Counted from the first letter of the stretch, positions 1-5,366 are shown. The stretch: DNA of 5,446 nt from an uncultured Clostridia bacterium (GCA_947178045.1 CAMWWR010000155.1:1-5446); one strand, 5' to 3'. The notes: generated by a model from the letters alone, not told the origin. Numbers and translations are program-made.

Positions 1-363
1 TATGTCGATCAGCGGACAGTGCGTATGTCCGAACATGACCGTGTCCGCCCCGAGCGCCGCCGCGCGCCGGACAATCCGGTCAGTGCCTCCGCTCACGGAA
101 TATCCGTGTCCATGCGTCAGCAAGATGACATGCTTTCCCTCCCGGATCGTGAATTCGCCCGGCAGCTCCGTAAAAAAATCATTGTTGCCGGCCACCATGT
201 CGACCGGGCAGCCAAACAGAGCCGAGACATAATCCTGATCACGCGCCACATCCCCGAGGTGAATGATATAATCGGGCCTCGCGGTTTTTTCCCGCAGCTC
301 GTCCAGATACCGGAACTGCCCGTGCGTATCGCTGATGACAAGAATGTGTTTTACGATCCGCAA
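1..363 (-). CDS. YfcE/MJ0936-family metallophosphoesterase, 3' end outside window
   Basis: This is a predicted cytoplasmic phosphodiesterase of the calcineurin-like metallophosphoesterase superfamily (COG0622). 121 residues are visible, and family members are about 155-170 residues, so roughly 40 are cut off. All the family motifs present in this part can be read: SDTHG at residues 11-15, HLGD at 35-38, GNND at 59-62, THGH at 83-86 and GHTH at 112-115. These supply the Asp, His and Asn ligands of the two-metal centre. I chose the TTG start at 361-363 because it places MRIVKHILVISDTHG at the N-terminus, as expected for the family, and because an AGGAGG-type site lies just upstream inside rdgB. 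The start overlaps the rdgB stop region by 13 nt, which suggests translational coupling. The rdgB-phosphoesterase order is the same as ysnA-ysnB in Bacillus. The physiological substrate is unknown. Family assignment is firm. Confidence 0.93.
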   Translation of the reverse strand, partial: MRIVKHILVISDTHGQFRYLDELREKTARPDYIIHLGDVARDQDYVSALFGCPVDMVAGNNDFFTELPGEFTIREGKHVILLTHGHGYSVSGGTDRIVRRAAALGADTVMFGHTHCPLIDI

Positions 364-944
364 AGTACCTCCTCCTTCATCCGGTTCAGCGCCTTCGCCC
401 GATGGCTGATCTCGTTTTTCTGCTCCATCGTCAGTTGCGCCGTCGTGCAGCCGTACTCCGGCACATAAAAGATCGGATCGTAGCCGAAGCCGTTTTCGCC
501 GGCCGGCTCATAGGCGATCCGCCCCTCGATCGCTGCCGTTCTTATTTCCTCCCGCCCGCCCGGGAACACCGCGGCGATCGCACAGACAAAGCGCGCGCTG
601 CGCTCCTCGTCCGGCACGCCCGCAAGCTTGTCCAGAATATACTGATTCTTGATTTCGTAGGAGGTATCCTCCCCCAGAAAGCGCGCGGAATAGACGCCCG
701 GAGCCCTGTCCATATAATCCACCTCCAGTCCCGAGTCGTCCGCCAGCGCGATCTCGCCGGCGGCCGCGCAGACCGCCCGCGCCTTAATCAGCGCGTTCTC
801 CTCAAAGGTCGCGCCGTTCTCCCCGATATCGAGCGCGAGTCCCGCCTCCTTCATGGACAGCACCTCAAATCCCGTGTCCTTCATGATCTCCCTTATTTCC
901 TTCAGCTTCCCGGCATTCCCGGTTGCAAAGATGATCCGTCTCAT
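351..944 (-). CDS. rdgB: RdgB/HAM1-family dITP/XTP pyrophosphatase
   Basis: This cytoplasmic enzyme hydrolyses non-canonical purine triphosphates (dITP, ITP, XTP) to the monophosphate and pyrophosphate, keeping deaminated purines out of DNA and RNA. The 197 residues match the usual family length. Visible motifs are TGNAGK at 8-13, FEENALIKA at 47-55, ADDSGLEVD at 68-76 with the acidic metal and catalytic residues, ARF at 87-89, GFGYDPIF at 152-159 and KNEISHRAKAL at 176-186. The ATG at 942-944 is fixed by the N-terminal IIFATGN strand. No Shine-Dalgarno sequence is visible in the 18 nt before it, only CACGGG and an A-rich stretch, so translation may depend on coupling to an open frame that ends 3 nt upstream (see 948-1166). 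The 3' end overlaps the metallophosphoesterase start and carries its ribosome binding site. The gene is intact. Confidence 0.97.
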   Translation of the reverse strand: MRRIIFATGNAGKLKEIREIMKDTGFEVLSMKEAGLALDIGENGATFEENALIKARAVCAAAGEIALADDSGLEVDYMDRAPGVYSARFLGEDTSYEIKNQYILDKLAGVPDEERSARFVCAIAAVFPGGREEIRTAAIEGRIAYEPAGENGFGYDPIFYVPEYGCTTAQLTMEQKNEISHRAKALNRMKEEVLCGS

Positions 945-953
945 TTTTTATAC

Positions 954-993
954 CCGTGCATATCGCGAGCCTGCCCGCGATACTGCTTCAATA
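954..993 (-). repeat. 40-bp direct repeat, rdgB-proximal copy, with hairpin
   Basis: This copy is 33/40 identical, without gaps, to the copy at 1056-1095, and the two start 102 bp apart. Its core at 961-982 folds on the minus strand into a 9-bp stem (one G-T pair) with loop CAGG. It lies directly in front of rdgB in the amidase-rdgB spacer. No T-run follows the hairpin on either strand, so it is not a typical terminator. Confidence 0.8.
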
Positions 994-1019
994 AAGTTTG
1001 AAAGTTCACTTTCAAATTT
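994..1019. repeat. AT-rich inverted repeat between the two direct repeats
   Basis: The arms TTTGAAAG (997-1004) and CTTTCAAA (1009-1016) are perfect complements around a 4-nt loop. Two further A-T pairs extend the stem beyond one weak position. It lies in the spacer between the 40-bp repeats. It could be an RNA hairpin or a protein-binding palindrome. There is no adjoining T-run, so I do not call it a terminator. Confidence 0.55.
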
Positions 1020-1055
1020 AGCCTCCATGCTGCAACTGTTTTTCAGCCTTATCCT

Positions 1056-1095
1056 CCGTGCATAACGCAGGTTGGCCCGCGGTACTGCTTCAATA
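1056..1095 (-). repeat. 40-bp direct repeat, amidase-proximal copy, with hairpin
   Basis: This is the second copy of the element at 954-993. Both share the ends CCGTGCATA and TACTGCTTCAATA in plus orientation, with the differences in the middle. The core at 1063-1084 can form the same fold on the minus strand, with a CCAA loop and one mismatch near the base of the stem. G-T and G-C pairs exchange places between the two copies, so the stem is kept although the sequence differs. Confidence 0.8.
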
Positions 1096-1115
1096 GCTGC
1101 TCCCACTTTCCAAAT

Positions 1116-1167
1116 GACGTTTTTCACTTCCCGGATGACGTTTTTTGCTCCTCCGGAGGACGTTTTT
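1116..1167. repeat. Three spaced copies of GACGTTTTT
   Basis: GACGTTTTT begins at 1116, 1137 and 1159, so the period is 21-22 bp. Two of the copies also share CCGGA-type sequence just before the motif. The last copy ends on the first base of the amidase stop codon as seen on the plus strand. The spacing is close to two turns of B-DNA, but short slippage-derived repeats are just as likely. Confidence 0.5.
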
Positions 1168-2615
1168 CATTCCCCGGACGATGCTTCGGGGTTCCCGGAC
1201 GGCATTCCCTGCTCCTCCGGCATCGGCTCTCCGGCCCCGATCTCCTCAAGCTCCTCGTATGCCTTCAGGACAGCGCTGCAGAGTGCTCCGGCAATATTCC
1301 GCTGCGTCTGCTCCTGCGCAAGTATCTCCATATCGGATACGTTTGACATAAACGCCGTCTCCACGAGCGCCACCGGCATTTTTGCGTCTCGGATGATCGT
1401 AACATTGTGATCGCGCGCGACGATGCCGCGGTCGAACAGGCCGACCTGCTCGTTCATCTCCGCCAGGCAGATCAGCGCAAACCGTCTGGAATTCATGCCC
1501 GTCCATCCGTTCTGCAGAGAGCTGTAGAGCACCTCCGTCCCGTGCAGGCTCTTCGCGACGTTGGCGTTGCAGTGAACGCTCAGGAAAAAGTCCGCCTCCA
1601 GGTCGTTCGCCAGATTCACCCTCTGCTTCAGCGACGGCTTTGTGTCGTTCAGCCGCGTGTAATAGACGCAGATATCGGGATGGGCGTCGAGCAGCTCCTT
1701 CAGATACAGAACAATATTCAGGTTCACCGTCTTTTCGAGAAAGACACTGCCCGCGGAGCTTGTCCCCGCATCATTCCCGCCGTGTCCCGCATCGACAACA
1801 ATGATTTTGGAATACACATCCTTCGGCCTCACGAGCGAAATATAGTAATTCCACTCATCCTCGTAGACGCGGTAGACATAAGTCCGGTCCAGAGTCAGCA
1901 GCAGTGTCTGCGTCAGGGCTCCGTCGTCCATGATCTCCTCCTCCGACGAGATCACCCGGATAAGGTCATTCCTCCAGGGATAAAACGGATCTTCCGGAGA
2001 CAGTGTCGGTGTCGGCGTCGGCTGCATTCCCGGCTTCAGCCCCTGCGTCGGCTCCCCCGCCTTCGTCGGCACGGGTGTCGCCGTCGGCGTCGGTGTCGGC
2101 GGTGTGCCACTGTAGCAGGTATCCTGTGCGATCCGCTTCACGTTTTCCTCCCGGATCGGCTCTCCCATAACGCCCGACACCGTCACGCGCAGCTGCCGGA
2201 GAACCGGAAGCTCCTCCAGCGTCAGAACCGCATTTTCATAGCCCTCCCGCTTTTCCAGAACGATCGTTTTATCCGTCAGATAATCATACACAGCCGTCGT
2301 CTCGGCTCCCCGGATATCACTCCACGCCTCCGGGAGTACCCGGACGAGCTGCTCTGACGGCTCCGGCAGCCCGGTCGGAGACATGATCGGCTCCGGTGTT
2401 ATCGGGAACGAGGCAACCGTTGTAGGCACGACGGCGGGCGTCGCCACGCTCTCTCCGCTCTCCCCGCTTGGTGTTCCTCCTGCTCCCTCCGGCAGAGTGT
2501 TCTCGCTTCCCTCCGCCGGCGTGACTCCCTTCACATACCCGGAAAATGCCGTCACGGCACAGAGCAGAAGAATACTGCATGTCATAATCTGTTTTATCAA
2601 TCGTTCCTCTCGCAA
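1167..2615 (-). CDS. Membrane-anchored N-acetylmuramoyl-L-alanine amidase (Amidase_3)
   Basis: This zinc peptidoglycan amidase cleaves the bond between N-acetylmuramic acid and L-alanine outside the cell. The predicted protein has 482 residues. A hydrophobic segment at about 8-29, after a basic start, is a signal anchor or signal peptide. No lipobox is seen. A Ser/Gly/Pro/Thr-rich stretch follows, then a beta-rich segment (about 90-160), a Pro-Thr linker (about 172-206), a second beta-rich segment (about 212-265), and the catalytic domain (about 270-455). Zinc and catalytic residues are visible: His278 in DAGHGG, Glu294 in FLEKTVNL, His348 in SVHCNA and Glu419 in ALVETAFMSN. The C-terminal tail is low-complexity (Glu, Gly, Pro, Ser). 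The TTG start at 2613-2615 is chosen because GGAGG at 2623-2627 is 7 nt upstream. The ATG at 2693 would lie upstream of the promoter's own -10 and -35 boxes. The beta-rich segments may be AMIN-like wall-binding domains, which is inference. Confidence 0.93.
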   Translation of the reverse strand: MREERLIKQIMTCSILLLCAVTAFSGYVKGVTPAEGSENTLPEGAGGTPSGESGESVATPAVVPTTVASFPITPEPIMSPTGLPEPSEQLVRVLPEAWSDIRGAETTAVYDYLTDKTIVLEKREGYENAVLTLEELPVLRQLRVTVSGVMGEPIREENVKRIAQDTCYSGTPPTPTPTATPVPTKAGEPTQGLKPGMQPTPTPTLSPEDPFYPWRNDLIRVISSEEEIMDDGALTQTLLLTLDRTYVYRVYEDEWNYYISLVRPKDVYSKIIVVDAGHGGNDAGTSSAGSVFLEKTVNLNIVLYLKELLDAHPDICVYYTRLNDTKPSLKQRVNLANDLEADFFLSVHCNANVAKSLHGTEVLYSSLQNGWTGMNSRRFALICLAEMNEQVGLFDRGIVARDHNVTIIRDAKMPVALVETAFMSNVSDMEILAQEQTQRNIAGALCSAVLKAYEELEEIGAGEPMPEEQGMPSGNPEASSGE

Positions 2616-2622
2616 AGCAATT

Positions 2623-2627
2623 CCTCC
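2623..2627 (-). promoter_or_regulatory. Ribosome binding site that fixes a TTG start for the amidase
   Basis: GGAGG on the minus strand lies 7 nt before the TTG at 2613-2615. With the promoter at 2643-2671 it makes a short leader of about 20 nt and rules out the longer reading from 2693. Confidence 0.75.
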
Positions 2628-2642
2628 CACCTCATCAGGTAC

Positions 2643-2671
2643 AGTATAAGTCGTTTTTCCTTTGAATTCAA
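2643..2671 (-). promoter_or_regulatory. Sigma-A-like promoter for the amidase gene
   Basis: On the minus strand the -35 box is TTGAAT (2666-2671) and the -10 box is TATACT (2643-2648), with exactly 17 nt between them. The match to consensus is 4/6 and 5/6. Transcription should start near 2636. It probably also serves rdgB and the phosphoesterase, because I found no convincing promoter in the spacer before rdgB. Confidence 0.75.
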
Positions 2672-2687
2672 TGACATTTTGTAGTAA

Positions 2688-2716
2688 TTGCATTTTGCCG
2701 CAGAAAATGTTATACT
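2688..2716 (+). promoter_or_regulatory. Extended -10 promoter for the alpha/beta hydrolase gene
   Basis: The -35 box is TTGCAT (2688-2693) and the -10 box is TATACT (2711-2716), 17 nt apart, with TGT directly before the -10 box (an extended -10 element). The weak -35 (3/6) is compensated by the extension. Start of transcription is expected near 2723, giving a leader of about 80 nt that holds a small stem at 2765-2780. It is divergent from the amidase promoter, and the two -35 boxes are 16 nt apart. Confidence 0.7.
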
Positions 2717-2804
2717 CTTCCCATCGGACGATTCTGTGTACTCGTCACAGCATCAGAAAAACCTGCGGCATGGATGCTGCAAATACAGAATGGAGCTGGC
2801 ACTA

Positions 2805-3752
2805 ATGAAAGCAGAAGATTTTATTTTAATACATGAGGACGGGGTTGAGACGACCGTATATCCTTTCCTCACAGATTGCGAAACGGTCAACGGTACGGTC
2901 GTTATTCTCCACGGCCTGGCGGAGCATCACAACCGCTACCGCGAATTCACCCTGTTCCTGAACGCCAACGGCTACGACGTCTATCTCTACGACCACCGCG
3001 GCCACGGCACGGACAAAAAGCGGGAGGAGCTGGGCTATATTGCGGATTCGCGCGGCTGGGAAAAGCTGATTCTCGACGCCGTCGACGTCCTCAGCTACGT
3101 TTCGGATAAAAAGCGCAGCAGACATCTCATCCTGTTCGGCCACAGCATGGGCTCGCTGATCGCCCGCGGCGCCACCCAGTACAGCCGGCTTGTCGACGCC
3201 GCAATTTTCTGCGGCACGACCGCGCCATCCGCCGCTCACTCCCGCACCGGGCTGGCCGTAACCTCTCTTGTCAGCAAGCTCCGCGGAAAGCGGCATCTCT
3301 CGCCGTTCCTGAACCATGCGCTGTTTGAACGCAAGCCTTACCGCGCCCTCTCCGAGCGCACGTCCATCGACTGGCTCACAAGGAGCAACGCGGCCGTCGG
3401 CCAGTATATGAACGACCCCTACTGCGGCTTTGTCTGCACCGCCGGCCTGTACCACGATCTCGTCAAGCTGGCCTCTGTCGTGACAAAGTCATCCAGCATA
3501 AAAAAGACGCCGAGGGACCTGCCGATCATCTTCCTGAGCGGCGACACCGACCCGGTCGGCGGCTACGGCGACGAGGTGATCCGCCTGTTCGAGACCTACA
3601 AAAAGCTCGGCTTTTCCGATGTCGACTGCATTCTGTACGAGAATTGCAGGCACGAGCTGCTCAACGAGCTCAACCGCCATGAGATCATGGATGATATTCT
3701 CCGCTATCTCGGACGCGTCACCGGCACGGGCGGCTTCGGCCCGGAAAACTGA
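2805..3752 (+). CDS. Alpha/beta hydrolase, monoglyceride lipase/lysophospholipase (PldB) type
   Basis: This is a serine hydrolase of the Hydrolase_4 (serine aminopeptidase S33) group, whose members mostly cleave monoacylglycerols or lysophospholipids. The predicted product is 315 residues, typical for the family. HGLAEH at 36-41 forms the oxyanion-hole region and YDHRGHG at 62-68 is the typical second motif. GHSMGS at 112-117 carries the nucleophile Ser114. GDTDPVG at 246-252 supplies the likely acid Asp249, and CRHELLNE at 281-288 the His283. No signal peptide is seen, so it is probably cytoplasmic or loosely membrane-associated. I chose the ATG at 2805-2807, with GGAG at 2792-2795 nine nt upstream. 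An ATG at 2790 in the same frame has no ribosome binding site, and the frame opens further upstream inside the promoter. It is the only plus-strand gene and a single-gene unit. The natural substrate cannot be read from the sequence. Confidence 0.9.
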   Translation: MKAEDFILIHEDGVETTVYPFLTDCETVNGTVVILHGLAEHHNRYREFTLFLNANGYDVYLYDHRGHGTDKKREELGYIADSRGWEKLILDAVDVLSYVSDKKRSRHLILFGHSMGSLIARGATQYSRLVDAAIFCGTTAPSAAHSRTGLAVTSLVSKLRGKRHLSPFLNHALFERKPYRALSERTSIDWLTRSNAAVGQYMNDPYCGFVCTAGLYHDLVKLASVVTKSSSIKKTPRDLPIIFLSGDTDPVGGYGDEVIRLFETYKKLGFSDVDCILYENCRHELLNELNRHEIMDDILRYLGRVTGTGGFGPEN

Positions 3753-4861
3753 TAAAAATACGTTTTCAGCATACCGTTGTAAATCTTGCGGTTTTTGTCC
3801 GCCTTTCTTCCAATATATTTCTGCGCGTCCTCAAAGCCCGTGATCATATAGCACGACCAGGTGGGCAGTCCCGCCATCGCCGCCCCGATCTCCCGGTAGA
3901 GCTCCGGCAGGGCCTGCCTGTCCTCCATCCGCTCTCCGTAGGGCGGATTCGTAATGATAAAGCCGTACTTTTTCGTGCTGGAAAGCTCCGAAACCGGGCG
4001 CGCCTGAAAATGGATCTGCTCCTCCACCCCCGCGAGCCTCGCATTCTGCCGCGCGGCGTCCACCATTTCCCGATCGATATCGTAGCCCTGGATGTTCAGG
4101 CTGACGTCCCGCAGCACCCCGTCGTCCGCCTCGCTCCGCGCCAGTGCGAAGGCGCGCGGCTCCACAAGGTTGTCCCAGCTTTCGGCGAGAAAGCTCCGGT
4201 TCCTGCCCGGCGCCATATTCAGCCCCTGCATGGCGGCCTCGATCGGAATCGTGCCGCTGCCGCAGAACGGATCGACGAGAAGCCTGTCCTTCTTCCACGG
4301 CGTCAGAGAAATAAGCGCCGCCGCAAGCGTCTCGGTGAGCGGCGCTCTGCTCGTCAGCTTCCGGTAGCCGCGCTTGTGCAGCGATTCCCCCGATGTGTCG
4401 ATGCCGACCGTCACCTCATCCTTCATGATCGTCACGCGGATCGGGTAGCTCGCTCCGTCCTCGGCAAACCAGTCCTGGTGATATTTCTGCCTCAACCGCT
4501 CCACAATCGCCTTTTTCATGATGGACTGGATATCCGACGGGCTGAACAGCCTGCTCTTGACGGAGGTCGCCTTCGCGACCCAGAATTTTCCGTTCCGCGG
4601 GATGTACTCCTCCCAGGGAAGCGCCTTTGTGCGCTCAAACAGCTCGTCAAAGGTTTCCGCACGGAACTGCGCCGCCTTGAGGAGCACGCGCTCCGTCGTC
4701 CTGAGGAAGGTATTCGCCCGCGCGATCTGAGCGCTGTCTCCGCGGTAGGTCACTCTTCCGTCCTCCACCTGCACAATCTCCATGCCAAGCCCGCCGATCT
4801 CCCGCTTCAGCACTGCCTCCAGCCCGAAATGGCAGGGCGAGATATATTCGTAAACTGCCAC
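3704..4861 (-). CDS. rlmL: THUMP-domain 23S rRNA N2-guanine methyltransferase, RlmL/YpsC family
   Basis: This is a class I SAM-dependent RNA methyltransferase (COG0116). By family, it is related to the part of E. coli RlmKL that makes m2G2445 in 23S rRNA. The 385 residues equal the length of the stand-alone Bacillus-type protein YpsC, and the RlmK half is absent as usual in Firmicutes. Residues about 1-60 are the ferredoxin-like N-terminal part and about 60-160 the THUMP RNA-binding domain. The methyltransferase domain follows, with DPFCGSGTIPIEAA at 197-210, GYDID at 259-263 and the catalytic NPPYGERM at 305-312. The start is GTG (4859-4861), 4 nt after GGAGG at 4866-4870, a rather short spacing. 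The 3' end overlaps the convergent hydrolase gene by 49 nt. That overlap is the tail after FYQFSG, ending in a basic, proline-rich stretch. Exact target nucleotide is inferred from the family only. Confidence 0.94.
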   Translation of the reverse strand: MAVYEYISPCHFGLEAVLKREIGGLGMEIVQVEDGRVTYRGDSAQIARANTFLRTTERVLLKAAQFRAETFDELFERTKALPWEEYIPRNGKFWVAKATSVKSRLFSPSDIQSIMKKAIVERLRQKYHQDWFAEDGASYPIRVTIMKDEVTVGIDTSGESLHKRGYRKLTSRAPLTETLAAALISLTPWKKDRLLVDPFCGSGTIPIEAAMQGLNMAPGRNRSFLAESWDNLVEPRAFALARSEADDGVLRDVSLNIQGYDIDREMVDAARQNARLAGVEEQIHFQARPVSELSSTKKYGFIITNPPYGERMEDRQALPELYREIGAAMAGLPTWSCYMITGFEDAQKYIGRKADKNRKIYNGMLKTYFYQFSGPKPPVPVTRPR

Positions 4862-4873
4862 ATTTCCTCCGTT

Positions 4874-4891
4874 CTGCGGGAGACGCCGCAG
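4874..4891. other. Short GC hairpin just upstream of the methyltransferase ribosome binding site
   Basis: CTGCGG and CCGCAG form a perfect 6-bp stem with a 6-nt loop in the 62-nt gap between the rhodanese and methyltransferase genes. It sits 3 nt upstream of the GGAGG at 4866-4870 and could affect ribosome access or mRNA processing. No T-run follows, so it is not a terminator. Confidence 0.35.
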
Positions 4892-4923
4892 CGCCCGCCC
4901 GCATTTTTTCTTCCATTTCTATC

Positions 4924-5265
4924 TTAATTCTTTTCCCACACACAGTCAACGAATTTTTTGTCCCGGCTCCCCAGCTCCTTTTCAAAGCTGTGAACGCCTC
5001 CCCACAGATTAACTACGGGATAGCCCTCCTGCTTCAGGTCGCGGCATGCGAGCAGACTGAGGTTTCCCCTGTCACAGTAGACGTAGATCCGTCTCCAGCC
5101 GGCCAGCAGCGGCTTTTTCTTCTGCAGCGAATCATACGGGATATTGACCGCGCCCTTCAGATGCCCCTGCGCATACTCCTCCGGCGTCCGCAGATCCACG
5201 AACAGGAAGTCCCTGCGCCCGAGCAGCCCGAGTACGTCGATCATCCTCGCGGCATCCTGCTCCAT
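4924..5265 (-). CDS. Single-domain rhodanese-like protein
   Basis: This is a small cytoplasmic rhodanese-fold protein of 113 residues, a typical length for single-domain members, which carry persulfide sulfur on a cysteine. Motifs in order are VDLRTPEEYAQGH at 23-35, GAVNIP at 38-43, the active-site loop CDRGNLS at 64-70 with catalytic Cys64, and NLWGGVHSF at 86-94. The active loop has the length of sulfur (not phosphate) rhodaneses. A second cysteine lies at 75 in LLACRDL and a third near the C-terminus at 108. The ATG at 5263-5265 has GGAGG at 5275-5279, nine nt upstream. Reading further upstream in frame would run through the hairpin at 5317-5354 and is rejected. It is 62 nt upstream of the rRNA methyltransferase gene on the same strand and probably co-transcribed, although a functional link is not evident. 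Physiological sulfur acceptor unknown. Confidence 0.9.
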   Translation of the reverse strand: MEQDAARMIDVLGLLGRRDFLFVDLRTPEEYAQGHLKGAVNIPYDSLQKKKPLLAGWRRIYVYCDRGNLSLLACRDLKQEGYPVVNLWGGVHSFEKELGSRDKKFVDCVWEKN

Positions 5266-5284
5266 AATAATCAGCCTCCAAAAC

Positions 5285-5294
5285 GCGATATCGC
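5285..5294. promoter_or_regulatory. Perfect 10-bp palindrome at the presumed transcription start
   Basis: GCGATATCGC is its own reverse complement. It lies 7 nt downstream of the candidate -10 box at 5302-5307 and before the rhodanese ribosome binding site, which is a position where a repressor could act. A 10-bp palindrome can also arise by chance, so operator function is only a suggestion. Confidence 0.25.
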
Positions 5295-5301
5295 CCGATT
5301 C

Positions 5302-5307
5302 ATTATA
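5302..5307 (-). promoter_or_regulatory. Candidate -10 box for the rhodanese-methyltransferase unit
   Basis: TATAAT on the minus strand is a perfect consensus, 37 nt before the rhodanese start codon. At 16-18 nt spacing there is no recognisable -35 box, since that position falls in the hairpin at 5317-5354. No TGn extension is present either. The promoter call is therefore weak. Confidence 0.4.
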
Positions 5308-5316
5308 TGTAACGCC

Positions 5317-5354
5317 GCGGCGGAACGTTCCTGCCCTGCAGGAACCTCCGCCGC
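5317..5354 (-). terminator. Long GC-rich hairpin after the partial gene; possible terminator without a T-run
   Basis: The outer arms at 5317-5324 and 5347-5354 (GCGGCGGA with its complement) and the inner arms at 5327-5334 and 5338-5345 (GTTCCTGC with its complement) give 16 base pairs in 38 nt. There is one small internal bulge and a 3-nt loop. It begins 12 nt beyond the stop of the upstream partial gene, where a terminator would be expected. No run of T follows in either direction, so it may instead be a processing or stabilising structure. Confidence 0.5.
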
Positions 5355-5366
5355 TCAGCCGGCCGG

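Larger units (their letters stand above)
948..1166 (-). other. 72-codon open stretch in frame with the amidase stop; possible small ORF
   Basis: After the amidase TGA (1167-1169) the same reading frame stays open for 72 codons and ends with TAA at 948-950, three bases before the rdgB ATG. The conceptual peptide contains the same motif twice: IEAVPRANLRYAR, then IEAVSRAGSRYAR 34 codons later. An in-frame ATG at 1026-1028 would give 26 residues beginning MEAKFESELSNF. It has no good ribosome binding site within 12 nt, since the nearest GGAGG lies more than 20 nt upstream. Chance openness of a repeat-rich spacer is a real alternative. It is listed because it could explain how rdgB is translated without a visible ribosome binding site. 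No function is assigned. Confidence 0.25.

Noticed and set aside
945..993. Separate promoter for rdgB (TATAAA just before the ATG, TTGAAG at the repeat)
   Set aside because: The TATAAA touches the start codon and would make a leaderless message. The TTGAAG has no -10 box at 16-18 nt.
954..1095. CRISPR-like or attachment-site interpretation of the two 40-bp repeats
   Set aside because: There are only two imperfect copies with one 62-bp spacer. No cas gene, integrase or tRNA lies nearby, and the spacer itself contains related sequence.
1407..2357. A 316-codon open frame on the plus strand opposite the amidase gene
   Set aside because: It is a shadow of the amidase coding strand in GC-rich DNA. 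The translation is rich in Arg, His and Gln, shows no domain, and the opposite frame carries all the Amidase_3 catalytic motifs.
2616..2693. Extension of the amidase to an ATG at 2691-2693
   Set aside because: The region contains the gene's own -35 and -10 boxes and a GGAGG placed for the TTG at 2613-2615. The extra 26 residues do not resemble a signal peptide.
3727..3767. Possible terminator at the hydrolase 3' end (CGGGC/GCCCG stem at 3727-3743, or GAAAAC/GTTTTC stem at 3744-3767)
   Set aside because: The first stem is short and is not followed by a T-run on either strand. The second has a 12-nt loop and only A-T-rich pairs. Both lie in coding sequence.
4010..4927. A 305-codon open frame on the plus strand opposite the methyltransferase gene
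   Set aside because: It has shadow composition (Arg, Pro, His-rich) with no recognisable motif, while the minus strand encodes a complete RlmL/YpsC protein.
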